From contig DAIRGS010000102.1 in assembly GCA_036794395.1 (NCBI GenBank), positions 1-22,427 on the forward strand: a DNA stretch of 22,427 nt, in the 5' to 3' direction. Positions 1 to 7,801 of the stretch are shown here, piece by piece. Position 1 is the stretch's first letter, and each line of letters starts with the position of its first letter. The DNA comes from DASXMX01 sp036794395. GTDB lineage: Bacteria > Planctomycetota > Phycisphaerae > Tepidisphaerales > Tepidisphaeraceae. The notes beneath the pieces were generated by a model. The model saw only the letters and a program-made list of their open reading frames with translations. It was not told the origin of the DNA and ran no database searches. The translations under genes and the position numbers were made by a program.

Positions 1-91
1 CGAGGCTCCTGCCGAGCATATGCTCGATCGAAAAACGCGGCTCGGCAGGAGCCTCGCACTCCCGCCCAATGCATATGCGATAGCCCTGGAT
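1..91. repeat. Palindromic dispersed repeat, copy 1 (composite)
   Basis: An inverted repeat with arms at 1-17 and 40-57 (core GGCTCCTGCCGAGC and its complement) encloses a 22-nt loop. It is followed without a break by a second motif (about 54-89) centred on CGCATATGCG-like bases. The stem-loop recurs at 7476-7532 with 54 of 57 bases identical. The second motif recurs alone at 7762-7797 with 3 mismatches in 36. The left arm may extend beyond the window edge. It looks like a REP/MITE-type element. No transposase is seen next to it. Confidence 0.85.
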
Positions 92-149
92 CGTGCGCTC
101 CAACAACGCTAACGGGTTCGACGGGATATATCCGATAGGCTATAATACT

Positions 150-524
150 GTGGCTTGGGAGGTAGCGACAACTTCAGTTCTTGACCAATGGTTCGGCAGT
201 CTTGGTGACGATCAACAGGCCGAAATAATCGCGAAAGTGGAACTTTTGAAGTTGCTTGGTCCTCAATTGGGCCGGCCGCACGCCGACACGCTCAAAGGCT
301 CAAAGCATCCGAACATGAAGGAACTTCGAGCGAGCACGAAGGACAGTGTTATGCGGATCGCATTCGCGTTCGATCCCGATCGCTCGGCGATTCTGCTTCT
401 TGGCGGCGAAAAATCGGGCGTAAGTCAGAGGCGTTTCTATAAGCAACTGATCGTGCACGCCGATAAGCTGTTCGATCGGCATCTGGCTCGAATCGTGGCT
501 CGAAAGAAGGCAAAGGGCAATTGA
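150..524 (+). CDS. higB: HigB/RelE-family toxin (Gp49-like, DUF891 type)
   Basis: This is the probable toxin of a type II toxin-antitoxin pair. Family members are ribosome-dependent mRNA endonucleases. The protein (124 aa from GTG 150) shows the family's pattern: an N-terminal WEV strand, a helix ending in LGRPHADTLKGSKHPNMKEL, then a RIAFAFDPDRSAILLLGG core and a C-terminal RRFYKQLIVHADKLFDRH helix. The reading frame stays open upstream to GTG 93, but those 19 residues do not look like the family, so GTG 150 is preferred. No strong Shine-Dalgarno is visible for either start. Toxin-first order and 2-nt spacing to the antitoxin match HigBA. Repeat copy 1 ends just upstream. The start codon is uncertain; the family call is firm. 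Confidence 0.85.
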   Translation: MAWEVATTSVLDQWFGSLGDDQQAEIIAKVELLKLLGPQLGRPHADTLKGSKHPNMKELRASTKDSVMRIAFAFDPDRSAILLLGGEKSGVSQRRFYKQLIVHADKLFDRHLARIVARKKAKGN

Positions 525-526
525 CA

Positions 527-883
527 ATGGCCAAATCATTTGATGAACTGGTAAGGCGAAAGGCCAGCAAGGGTACCCAACGGCGTGGCGCGCTGCGGGC
601 TCGGGAACTGCTCGGCGAACTGCTGCTTGGCGAAATGCGAAAGATGGCCGGCAAGAGCCAACGCGAGGTGGCGGCAGCCCTCGGCATCAAGCAGCCGAGT
701 CTTTCAAAGCTCGAAGGTCAGTCCGACATGCAGATTTCGACTCTACGGCGGATCGTCGCTGCGCTAGGCGGTGAACTCGACGTCATCGCCCGATTCCCAA
801 AAGGCACCGTACGGATTGATCAGTTTGATGATCACCTTTCTCGAGCAAAACGTCCGGCGCCCGCGGAACTTCACCTTGTGTGA
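527..883 (+). CDS. higA: HigA-type XRE-family antitoxin
   Basis: This is the probable antitoxin: a DNA-binding protein that would neutralise the upstream toxin and repress the operon. The 118-aa protein has an N-terminal helical segment (1-40) and an XRE/Cro helix-turn-helix at about 44-64 (SQREVAAALGIKQPSLSKLE), then LRRIVAALGGELDVIARFP, typical of HigA-like antitoxins. ATG 527 is chosen because AAGGG lies about 9 nt upstream; the frame also opens at TTG 521, which overlaps the toxin stop. Translational coupling with the toxin is likely. It converges on the pncA stop with a gap of about 90 bp in which I see no gene or clear terminator. Confidence 0.88.
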   Translation: MAKSFDELVRRKASKGTQRRGALRARELLGELLLGEMRKMAGKSQREVAAALGIKQPSLSKLEGQSDMQISTLRRIVAALGGELDVIARFPKGTVRIDQFDDHLSRAKRPAPAELHLV

Positions 884-973
884 AATTTCGCGATTGCCGC
901 TCAATTCGGGAATTTACCGATTTGCACTTCACGCTTCCCAAGGATTGTCCGCACCAGATAGCACTTCCACGAT

Positions 974-1600
974 TCACACCGAGCCCGCCATCACGTTGTC
1001 GCTGGTAACAATCTCAACCCCAGCCGACTTCATCTCAGCGATCGCCGCCTCCACATCCCCCGGCTTCAGATTCACCCCTCGACACGCGTCGCGAACCAGA
1101 TGCACGCCAAACCCAAGCTGCTTCGCATCAAGCGCCGTGAACTTCACGCAATAGTCGGTCGCCAGACCACACACATAAACATCGTTGACACCCTTCATCT
1201 TCAAATACGTCGCCAACCCCGTCTCCTTGCGGTGGCCGTTATCAAAAAACCCGCTGTAGCTGTCGATCGCCGGATCAGTTCCCTTTTGAAACACGCGATC
1301 GAATCGATCCGTCTCCAACCCTTCAACGAACATCGCGCCCTGGGTATTTTGCACGCAATGCGCTGGCCACAGGATCTGCTGCAATCCGTTCAATTCGATG
1401 ATGTCCCCGATTTGTTTCCCCGGATGATTCACCGCGAAGCTGCCATGATTCGCCGGGTGCCAGTCCTGAGTGGCCACAACCAGATCAAACGCCTTCATCA
1501 ATCGATTGCAAATCGGCACGATCAGATCGCCCTCTGGCACTGCCAGCGCTCCGCCCGGCACAAAATCGTTCTGCACATCCACCACAATCAGCGCTTTCAC
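974..1600 (-). CDS. pncA: Nicotinamidase (PncA)
   Basis: Hydrolyses nicotinamide to nicotinate and ammonia in cytosolic NAD salvage. The 208-aa isochorismatase-fold protein has the complete catalytic set: Asp8 in VVDVQNDF, Lys106 in FQKGTD and Cys151 in ATDYCVKFTA. Likely metal ligands are Asp46 and His48 (TQDWH), His52, and His81 in WPAHCV. The length is normal for the family. Its ATG overlaps the stop of upstream pncB by 4 nt, so the two are cotranscribed and translationally coupled. The product feeds directly into PncB. No oddities were seen. Confidence 0.96.
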   Translation of the reverse strand: MKALIVVDVQNDFVPGGALAVPEGDLIVPICNRLMKAFDLVVATQDWHPANHGSFAVNHPGKQIGDIIELNGLQQILWPAHCVQNTQGAMFVEGLETDRFDRVFQKGTDPAIDSYSGFFDNGHRKETGLATYLKMKGVNDVYVCGLATDYCVKFTALDAKQLGFGVHLVRDACRGVNLKPGDVEAAIAEMKSAGVEIVTSDNVMAGSV

Positions 1601-3078
1601 TTTCGCCTCCCGGCCTCTTTGGCCAGCTCAATCATACGAAGCCGCAAGTCGTTCAATCGGCTTTCAAGCCCGGCTGGATACCGATGCGGATTCACAAACC
1701 GCTTAATCGCCGGATGAAGCGCCGCCAATTGGTCTGACGTTCGTTTCCGTATCGAATCCAAATCCGGCGGCGAATACATCAGCGACCCACCCCTAAAAAT
1801 CGGGACCAAAACATCCTCCCAAGTCGCATCGGCCGGGATCTGCTTCCGGCGGGTGATATCGCTGGGATCCACAATCAGGCAGGACGACTCGATACCCGTT
1901 TCAATATCATAAATTGCATCGCCGGCAAACAGCCCGTCGGCATCTCGAAATCGTCTCACCTGCTGAATGCAGGGGATGGAAGTCTTCGCCGTCTGCTCCG
2001 ACAACTTGATCTTCTGCTCCCACTGTCCCGTTTCCGATCGCAGCGCCGAGAGTTTGTACACCCCGCCAAGGGCCGGGGAATCGTAAGCCGTCACCAGCTT
2101 CGTTCCCACGCCCCACACGCCCACTTTCGCGCCCTGCTGATGCAGGCTCGCGATCAGATTCTCATCCAGATCGTTCGACGCGAGAATGGCCGCCTTTGTC
2201 AGACCTGCCGCATCAAGGATCTTTCGCGCTTCAATGCTCAGGTAAGCCAGGTCGCCTGAATCCAGGCGAATCCCCACCATTTCATGTCCCTGTGCGTGCA
2301 GCCATTTACCCATCGCCGCGGCATGTCGCACCCCCTGAAGCGTGTCATACGTATCCACCAGAAACACGCAGTTGTTTGGCATCGCCTGCGCATAAGCCTT
2401 GAATGCTTCCAGCTCATCGCCAAAAGCCATGACCCAGCTATGCGCGTGCGTTCCCCGCACCGGAATACCAAACAATTTTCCCGCCAGCAGATTCGAAGTC
2501 GCCGAGCATCCCCCCACAAACGCCGCCCGGCTCGCGGTTACTCCGCCATCAATTCCCTGCGCCCGCCGCAAACCAAATTCCAAGACGGGCTCCCCCCGCG
2601 CCGCCAGACAGATCCGCGCCGCCTTCGTTGCAATCAGCGTTGAAAAATTAATCAAGTTCAGCAGCGGCGTCTCAAGCAACTGCGCCTGAAGCAGCGGTCC
2701 CTTCACCCGCACGAGCGGCTCATACGGAAACACCGCCGTCCCTTCCGGCGCCGCATCAATGTCACACGTGAATTTCAGCTCGTGCAGATAATCGATAAAC
2801 CCCCGGTCAAACAGCGCCTTCCCATCATTCCCCTTCAAAGTCGCCAAGTATTCCATATCACCGCGATCAAACCGCAGCCGCTGCACGTAATCGATTGTCT
2901 CGTGCAACCCGCACGCAATCGCAAACCCGCCCCCGAATGGCTGCTTCCGATACGCCAGATGAAACACCGACTCCCGCTCCGCCATCCCCAACTTCCAATA
3001 GCCATATGCCATCGTCAGTTGATACAAGTCCGTCAGCAACGCCAGCGAGTGTCCGTACAAATCGTTGAGAACGCTCAT
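1597..3078 (-). CDS. pncB: Nicotinate phosphoribosyltransferase (PncB)
   Basis: Converts nicotinate, PRPP and ATP to nicotinate mononucleotide in the Preiss-Handler pathway. The 493-aa protein begins with the family's LLTDLYQLTMAYGYWK segment (about 15-29). It carries FRKxPFGGG-like YRKQPFGGG (43-51), LLNLINFSTLIATKAAR (139-155), RRAQG (171-175), and GTHAHSW (209-215), where His213 matches the phosphorylated catalytic histidine. The phosphate-binding RLDSGDL is at 271-277. ATG 3078 is chosen because GGAG lies 8 nt upstream; a GTG two codons earlier would sit too close to that site. It is the first gene of the pncB-pncA operon. The promoter probably lies in the repeat-bearing gap shared with radA. 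Confidence 0.96.
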   Translation of the reverse strand: MSVLNDLYGHSLALLTDLYQLTMAYGYWKLGMAERESVFHLAYRKQPFGGGFAIACGLHETIDYVQRLRFDRGDMEYLATLKGNDGKALFDRGFIDYLHELKFTCDIDAAPEGTAVFPYEPLVRVKGPLLQAQLLETPLLNLINFSTLIATKAARICLAARGEPVLEFGLRRAQGIDGGVTASRAAFVGGCSATSNLLAGKLFGIPVRGTHAHSWVMAFGDELEAFKAYAQAMPNNCVFLVDTYDTLQGVRHAAAMGKWLHAQGHEMVGIRLDSGDLAYLSIEARKILDAAGLTKAAILASNDLDENLIASLHQQGAKVGVWGVGTKLVTAYDSPALGGVYKLSALRSETGQWEQKIKLSEQTAKTSIPCIQQVRRFRDADGLFAGDAIYDIETGIESSCLIVDPSDITRRKQIPADATWEDVLVPIFRGGSLMYSPPDLDSIRKRTSDQLAALHPAIKRFVNPHRYPAGLESRLNDLRLRMIELAKEAGRRK

Positions 3079-3157
3079 GCACACTTCTCCAGTGAGTATG
3101 GGTTTTACTTGCTAAGACCAAACTCCGACAGTCGGAAGAAGAAGATCCTTCCTCTTT

Positions 3158-3273
3158 CCCCCTCTCCCTTCGGGAGAGGGCTGGGGTGAGGGAGAATTGG
3201 GGGAACTTTTGTTAGCCAATCAAAGCATCTTGAAATTCGCCCTCACCCTAACCCTCTCCCGAAGGGAGAGGGG
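3158..3273. repeat. Two head-to-head copies of a CCCTCTCCC/GGGAGAGGG hairpin repeat
   Basis: Copy A (3158-3194) is a hairpin CCCTCTCCC-TTC-GGGAGAGGG followed by a CTGGGGTGAGGG tail. Copy B (3239-3273) is the same unit inverted. Together they form a large imperfect inverted repeat with about 45 bp between the copies. A third copy lies at 7616-7653. This hairpin type is widespread in bacterial genomes. It lies between the divergent pncB and radA genes, so either promoter may be embedded near it. Confidence 0.85.
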
Positions 3274-3367
3274 ACAGATGCTCGCTCCGATGCGCCCACC
3301 CAAACTTTTCACACGACAAGCATGTCGCGCAAACGTCCCTCATCCGCCCTATGATTTCCGACAACCC

Positions 3368-4774
3368 ATGGCCAAGTCCCGCACCCAATTCATCTGCAAT
3401 CACTGTGGAAGCGTTCACCCCAAGTGGCTCGGCAAATGCCCCGACTGCGGAACATGGGATGCCCTCGAAGAATTCAAAGCGCCCACGCCCGACGCCCGCG
3501 CCCAGGCGACTCAGACCGGCAACATCGCGCAAGCCGCCGAGGCGCTCACGCTTGCCCAGATCGATGAATCCGAATCCATTCGCGTTCCTACCGGAATCGG
3601 CGAATTCGATCGGATTCTCGGTGGCGGCATCGTGCCAGGCTCGGCAGTTTTGGTCGGGGGTGAGCCTGGCATCGGCAAATCAACCTTGCTGCTACAGGTC
3701 GCCAATGCTGTCGCCGCGGGGCGCGAGGCCAACGCCAAAGCCGCCGACAAATCCAAGCCGCAGCGTGTGCTCTATGTCACCAGTGAAGAATCGGCGCGCC
3801 AGACCAAGCTCCGTGCCTCCCGCCTCGGTGTTGAGTCTAACAACCTGCTCATCCTGGCCGAGACCAATATCGAACGCATCATCAATCAGATCCATAAAGT
3901 TCAGCCCGCCGTGGTGATCGTCGATTCGATCCAGATGATCTACAAGCCCGCGCTGCCGGCCGCCCCCGGCTCGGTCACCCAGCTTCGCGATTGCTGCATG
4001 GATCTGGTCTACCTTGCCAAATCCAGCGGAATCGCGGTGGTGCTCGTGGGCCACATCACCAAGGCCGGAACATTGGCCGGCCCCAAGATCATCGAGCATA
4101 TCGTCGATACGGTCGTGTACTTCGAAGGCGATCGATTCCATGCTCACCGCATCGTTCGCTGCGTCAAAAACCGCTTCGGCAGCACCCACGAAGTCGGCCT
4201 CTTCGAAATGACCGGCGGCGGACTTCGCGAAGTGACCGACCCCGGAAACCTCTTCGTCGAACACTATGGCCCGCAGGGCCCGCCCAGTGGATCGGTGATC
4301 ACGGCCGCGATGCAGGGCAGCCGGGTATTGCTTGTCGAAGTGCAGGCCCTCACGGCATCGAGCGTGATCGGCGCCGCCAAACGCAAGACCAGCGGTGTCA
4401 GCGCCGATCGCGTATCCATGATCATTGCCGTGCTGGAGAAACGCGCCGAGCTCCGCCTCGCCGCCGACGACGTATTCGTCAATATCGCGGGCGGCGTCAA
4501 AATCGTCGAGCCGGCTATCGATCTAGCCATCGCCCTCGCGATCGCTTCCGCCCATCTCAACCGCCCCCTCACCGGCGGCACCCTCGCTGTCGGCGAACTT
4601 GGCCTCGGTGGTGAAGTCCGCTCTGTCCCCCAACTCGAACTCCGCCTCCGCGAAGCCTCGCGCCTGGGCCTCGGTCACGGCATCGTCCCCCACATGGGCG
4701 GCAACGTCCCCAAGCTGGGCGGCATGGCCCTCCACGAAATCCGCCGGCTCTCCCAGGCCATGGCCGACCTGTAA
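3368..4774 (+). CDS. radA: DNA repair protein RadA
   Basis: A RecA-like ATPase that promotes branch migration and processing of recombination intermediates. The 468-aa protein has an N-terminal C4 zinc finger (Cys10, 13, 24, 27), Walker A GEPGIGKST (98-106), Walker B VVIVDSI (182-188), the RadA-specific KNRFG motif (267-271), and a C-terminal Lon-protease-like domain ending in VKIVEPAIDLAIALAIAS and the GxLAVGELGLGGEVR region. ATG 3368 (MAKSRTQF) is chosen because the finger starts there. The frame stays open upstream to 3197, but that stretch only translates the hairpin repeat. No strong Shine-Dalgarno is visible. It is transcribed alone, convergent with the DUF4870 gene. Confidence 0.97.
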   Translation: MAKSRTQFICNHCGSVHPKWLGKCPDCGTWDALEEFKAPTPDARAQATQTGNIAQAAEALTLAQIDESESIRVPTGIGEFDRILGGGIVPGSAVLVGGEPGIGKSTLLLQVANAVAAGREANAKAADKSKPQRVLYVTSEESARQTKLRASRLGVESNNLLILAETNIERIINQIHKVQPAVVIVDSIQMIYKPALPAAPGSVTQLRDCCMDLVYLAKSSGIAVVLVGHITKAGTLAGPKIIEHIVDTVVYFEGDRFHAHRIVRCVKNRFGSTHEVGLFEMTGGGLREVTDPGNLFVEHYGPQGPPSGSVITAAMQGSRVLLVEVQALTASSVIGAAKRKTSGVSADRVSMIIAVLEKRAELRLAADDVFVNIAGGVKIVEPAIDLAIALAIASAHLNRPLTGGTLAVGELGLGGEVRSVPQLELRLREASRLGLGHGIVPHMGGNVPKLGGMALHEIRRLSQAMADL

Positions 4775-4795
4775 GTAAAAGCGGACGTGCTGATT

Positions 4796-4816
4796 AAGCA
4801 TTTCGAAAAAATGCTT
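4796..4816. terminator. Stem-loop between convergent genes (possible terminator)
   Basis: An 8-bp stem (AAGCATTT at 4796-4803 and AAATGCTT at 4809-4816) with a 5-nt CGAAA loop sits between the ends of radA and the convergent DUF4870 gene. There is no clear T tract on either side, so intrinsic termination is only a suggestion based on position. Confidence 0.4.
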
Positions 4817-4832
4817 CCCGCAAATCACGTCT

Positions 4833-5243
4833 TCACCTGATCAATCTCAACCTAAACGGATACCGATACGCAATTCCCTCATTCGCCTTCGTCGCGCCAA
4901 TCAACGCGAACACAATTCCCGCCATCCACGGCACTGGCGTCAACACCGTGAGTATGCAGATCACATGTCCCAGCAGGGCAAAAACAATTGAAGCGATAAG
5001 GACCGTGATTTGGAAGTTCAGCGCTTCCTTCCCCTGATCATCCACAAACGGGCCTTCTTCCTTCTTGATCATCCAAACGATTAACGGCCCCACGAAGCTG
5101 AAGATCCCAAACACATGGGCCAGGACCGCCGACCGCTTCGCGTTGTAGTCGGGTTCAGCACCGGCATAAGGCGACCGCCCGAACAAGCCGCCGCCAATCG
5201 CCGGTGGGGATGGATTGAAACCCGGAGTCGTTTCTTGCGACAT
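4833..5243 (-). CDS. DUF4870 family membrane protein
   Basis: A small integral membrane protein of unknown biochemical role. The 136-aa sequence has a soluble Pro/Gly-rich N-terminus (1-35) and three hydrophobic segments (about 39-59, 78-101, 103-118). The loop FVDDQGKEALNFQ (66-78) matches the signature FxxxxGKEALNFQ of DUF4870/Tic20-like proteins. A GGAG lies 10 nt before ATG 5243. It follows the HrpA-like gene by 42 nt on the same strand and may be cotranscribed with it. Nothing in the context narrows the function. Confidence 0.85.
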   Translation of the reverse strand: MSQETTPGFNPSPPAIGGGLFGRSPYAGAEPDYNAKRSAVLAHVFGIFSFVGPLIVWMIKKEEGPFVDDQGKEALNFQITVLIASIVFALLGHVICILTVLTPVPWMAGIVFALIGATKANEGIAYRYPFRLRLIR

Positions 5244-5285
5244 CAGAACATCACTCCAAAAAGCTCGAAAAATACAACGCTCGCA

Positions 5286-7373
5286 TCACTCTGAAATTCC
5301 TTCCCACATCTTCGCGATACGCGGCGCCGACACGGGAACCGCAGCCTTGAGTTCCTGAGCGAACACCGAGATCCGCAACTCCTCGATCATCCAGCGTATT
5401 TGATCCAAACCACGCTTGCGCAGTCCCGATTCGTCTCGCTGCATCGCTTTGCGTTTATATCGATTCCACAGCGGCCGCACTTCTTCCATTCCATGAATGT
5501 CGCGCGTGAGTCCCGCGTTCGCAAGCCGGCTGAACCTCGCCCCAATCCCCCGCAGATAACGCGGCACATGCCTCAACCACTCAAATGGCGTCCCTGCCAC
5601 AAAACCCCGTAACACCAGATGCGCCACCTGATCCTGCATATCCCGAACCGAATCCGACCACATCGGCGGAAATTCTCCGCCCAGCGTAAGCTGCAACCCG
5701 TGATACAGCTCCAGCGCGTGGCCCACGATCTCTGTGACCTCCGCGCCCGCTGTCGATAATCTCCTCCATCCCGCCTCCGCCATCGGCGCAAATTCCTCGC
5801 GGTTTCGCGGCAGCGCGCCATTGTCGCCAAACAGTGCGCGATCCGCGATCGCTTGCACCAGATCGTCCCGAAGATCTTCGCACCGCCCGAGGGTCGCGTA
5901 AAACAGGCACAACCTATCCAGGTCCGGCAGCGTACGCTCCAGATACATCAGCTCCTGCTTCACCTGTATCATGAACAGCCGCCGCACACCCACCCGGCCT
6001 GCATCAGCGGCCGCTTCCTCCGAATCCATCAGCCGCAACGACACCGATGCCCCGGCATCGATCAAAGCCGGATACCCATTCACCGTTATCCCCTGATGCG
6101 TGATCTCCACCCGTTCCGGCAGCCCGCCAAAATCCCATCGCACCAGCCCGTCCCGGTGCCACTGGGGCGGCGGCTTCAATGCGAAGCTGGCGCGCGCCGC
6201 CATACCAAGTTGTCGCCGGATTACCGCCAGGTCGCGCCCCATCGCAATCTCTTTTTCCCCGGCATCCACCACACGAAAGTTCATCAGCAAATATTCAGGC
6301 AACACCCCCGGATGAAAATCCTCCGCCCTCACCGCCTCTCCGCTCACCTTCCCCAGATAACGCGCCAGCGAATCGATCACCGGCCCATCGGCCGGCTTCA
6401 GCGCCCGTGCAGCCGCATTTGCAAAATCCGGCACTGGCACGAACTTCACACGAAGTGCTTTGGGCAACGTCCGAATCAACGCAGCAAAAATATCCACGCG
6501 AAATCCCGGCACCACCCACCCGAACGGTTCTGCCGGGAGCTGATTCAGCGCCGCAAGCTGCACCGTCACCGTTACTCCATCCGCCCGGTCGCCAAGCTCA
6601 AAGCGGTATTCCAGCGGCAACGTGAGTCCATTCACCGTCATCGAATCAGGATACAGCTCTTCGGTAACACCCAATGCCGGATGCAGCATGAGGTCCGTGC
6701 GCGACATGAACAGCATCCGCGGATTTCGCTTCTCGGCTTGCCGTCGCCAGCGCTCAAATTCTTCGGCGGTGTAAATCCGGTGGGGGAGTCGAGCGTCGTA
6801 AAAATCGAACCGGGCCTTGGGTTCCACCAGCACATCGCGCCGACGGGCCTTGGCTTCGATCGCCTGAACCTCAGCCACGAGCTTGCGATTGTGAGCAAAA
6901 AAGAGTGCGTTCGTCTCGTATTCCCCAAGCACCAGCGCGTGGTGGATAAATATTTCCCGCGAAAGTACCGGCTCGATCGGCCCGTAATGCACCTTGCGTT
7001 TTGGGACCAGCGTCAGCCCTTGAAGCGTGACTTTTTCAAATGCAAGCACCCGCCCGATATCCGCTTTCCAATGGGGATCAGTCCACTCCCGCTTCACCAG
7101 ATGCTCCGCCGCCTGCTCAACCCACAAGGGATGAACGGATGCAACGGTTCGCGCGTAGAGCTTGGTGGTTTCCACCAATTCCGCGGCCATCGCCCACGCC
7201 GGCTTTTGCCGGAACAACGATGACCCCGGAAACAGATAGAACTTCTTCCCCCTCACGCCCAGATATTCCACCCCGTCGCTCCGCGCCCCCACGTTCCCAA
7301 TCAACCCCGCCAGCAGCGCGCGATGAATCGCATCCTGCTTAGGCGGCGGAATCTCCGGAATCTCTTCGGCCAT
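5286..7373 (-). CDS. HrpA C-terminal-half protein (DUF3418), helicase domains absent
   Basis: The 695 residues line up with the C-terminal half of the ATP-dependent RNA helicase HrpA. They run from the HRALLAGLIGNVG segment (17-29) through FPGSSLFRQKPAWAMAAELVETTKLYAR, RRRDVLVEPKARFDFYDARL and the DUF3418 region, to the usual C-terminal end RISVFAQELK...APRIAKMWEG. Full-length HrpA is about 1300 aa and carries DEAH helicase, HA2 and OB parts first. None of the helicase motifs (Walker A, DEAH, SAT) is in this ORF or in any frame of the upstream 428 bp. The start MAEEIPEIPPPKQDA falls just before the shared region, and no good Shine-Dalgarno precedes it. It is either a 5'-deleted gene or a split HrpA whose helicase half is encoded elsewhere. 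The 695-codon frame is fully open, which argues against simple decay. Confidence 0.85.
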   Translation of the reverse strand: MAEEIPEIPPPKQDAIHRALLAGLIGNVGARSDGVEYLGVRGKKFYLFPGSSLFRQKPAWAMAAELVETTKLYARTVASVHPLWVEQAAEHLVKREWTDPHWKADIGRVLAFEKVTLQGLTLVPKRKVHYGPIEPVLSREIFIHHALVLGEYETNALFFAHNRKLVAEVQAIEAKARRRDVLVEPKARFDFYDARLPHRIYTAEEFERWRRQAEKRNPRMLFMSRTDLMLHPALGVTEELYPDSMTVNGLTLPLEYRFELGDRADGVTVTVQLAALNQLPAEPFGWVVPGFRVDIFAALIRTLPKALRVKFVPVPDFANAAARALKPADGPVIDSLARYLGKVSGEAVRAEDFHPGVLPEYLLMNFRVVDAGEKEIAMGRDLAVIRRQLGMAARASFALKPPPQWHRDGLVRWDFGGLPERVEITHQGITVNGYPALIDAGASVSLRLMDSEEAAADAGRVGVRRLFMIQVKQELMYLERTLPDLDRLCLFYATLGRCEDLRDDLVQAIADRALFGDNGALPRNREEFAPMAEAGWRRLSTAGAEVTEIVGHALELYHGLQLTLGGEFPPMWSDSVRDMQDQVAHLVLRGFVAGTPFEWLRHVPRYLRGIGARFSRLANAGLTRDIHGMEEVRPLWNRYKRKAMQRDESGLRKRGLDQIRWMIEELRISVFAQELKAAVPVSAPRIAKMWEGISE

Positions 7374-7468
7374 ATGCGGATTGTAGGTGCACCGATGATC
7401 ACGACATGGACTTTCCAGCCAGGTAAGTTACCAGAGCAATCGCATATGGTCTCTCCAACACAAAACAT

Positions 7469-7532
7469 GGGAGTGCGAGGCTCCTGCCGAGCTTATGCGC
7501 GATCGAAAAACGCGGCTCGGCGGGAGCCTCGC
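7469..7532. repeat. Palindromic dispersed repeat, copy 2
   Basis: Arms at 7475-7492 and 7515-7532 enclose a 22-nt loop. Over 57 bases it differs from copy 1 at only three positions. The flanking GGGAGT at 7469-7474 mirrors the ACTCCC that follows the right arm of copy 1 (58-63), so the full palindrome is probably about 24 bp per arm. Confidence 0.85.
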
Positions 7533-7615
7533 ATTGGGCTGATGTAAACTCGATGGTTTTGAGCGAATTCGTCGTCCTGATTCTGATGCGCAATCGGGAG
7601 GCGCGCCCTTGTGCT

Positions 7616-7653
7616 CCCTCTCCCTCCGGGAGAGGGTTGGGGTGAGGGGGAAT
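7616..7653. repeat. CCCTCTCCC hairpin repeat, third copy
   Basis: A hairpin CCCTCTCCC-TCC-GGGAGAGGG followed by TTGGGGTGAGGGGG, in the same orientation as the copy at 3158. It is intergenic, about 240 bp upstream of the HrpA-like start. Confidence 0.85.
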
Positions 7654-7761
7654 TCCCGGCGCCGTTCCTCTTACGAATAGCTGTTTTTCAATGCCAATGA
7701 GCGCAACAAAACGCCATCTGGCGCCGAGATCAAAACCGACTCCTTTTCATCAGCCCAGCGT

Positions 7762-7797
7762 CGCACTTCCGCCCAACGCATATGCGACAGCCCTGGG
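7762..7797. repeat. Solo CGCATATGCG-type repeat
   Basis: A 36-bp stretch matching 54-89 with three mismatches, here without the adjoining stem-loop. It ends 4 bp before the stop codon of the DUF1501 gene. It contains the self-complementary core GCATATGC. Confidence 0.7.
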
Positions 7798-7801
7798 TGA
7801 G

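Larger units (their letters stand above)
7374..7801. other. Repeat-rich intergenic region, 428 bp
   Basis: No gene is supported here. It holds the second stem-loop repeat (7469-7532), a third copy of the CCCTCTCCC hairpin (7616-7653), and a solo copy of the CGCATATGCG-type motif (7762-7797). It separates the HrpA-like gene from the end of the DUF1501 gene and must contain the promoter of the HrpA-like gene if that gene is transcribed alone. Confidence 0.8.

Noticed and set aside
141..146. Perfect TATAAT hexamer as promoter of the toxin gene
   Set aside because: A start of transcription about 7 nt later would fall inside the chosen GTG 150 codon region, and no good -35 box is present. It is inside the open frame, so probably coincidental unless translation starts elsewhere.
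3197..3367. N-terminal extension of RadA by 57 residues
   Set aside because: The extra residues only translate the inverted hairpin repeat (LTLTLSRRERG), and the zinc finger starts right after ATG 3368.
5853..7223. Long plus-strand open frame (456 codons)
   Set aside because: Antisense shadow of the HrpA-like gene, with low-complexity Arg/His/Pro-rich translation and no recognisable domain.
7399..7593. Minus-strand ORF of 64 codons as a missing upstream part of HrpA
   Set aside because: It translates the palindromic repeat and contains no helicase motif.
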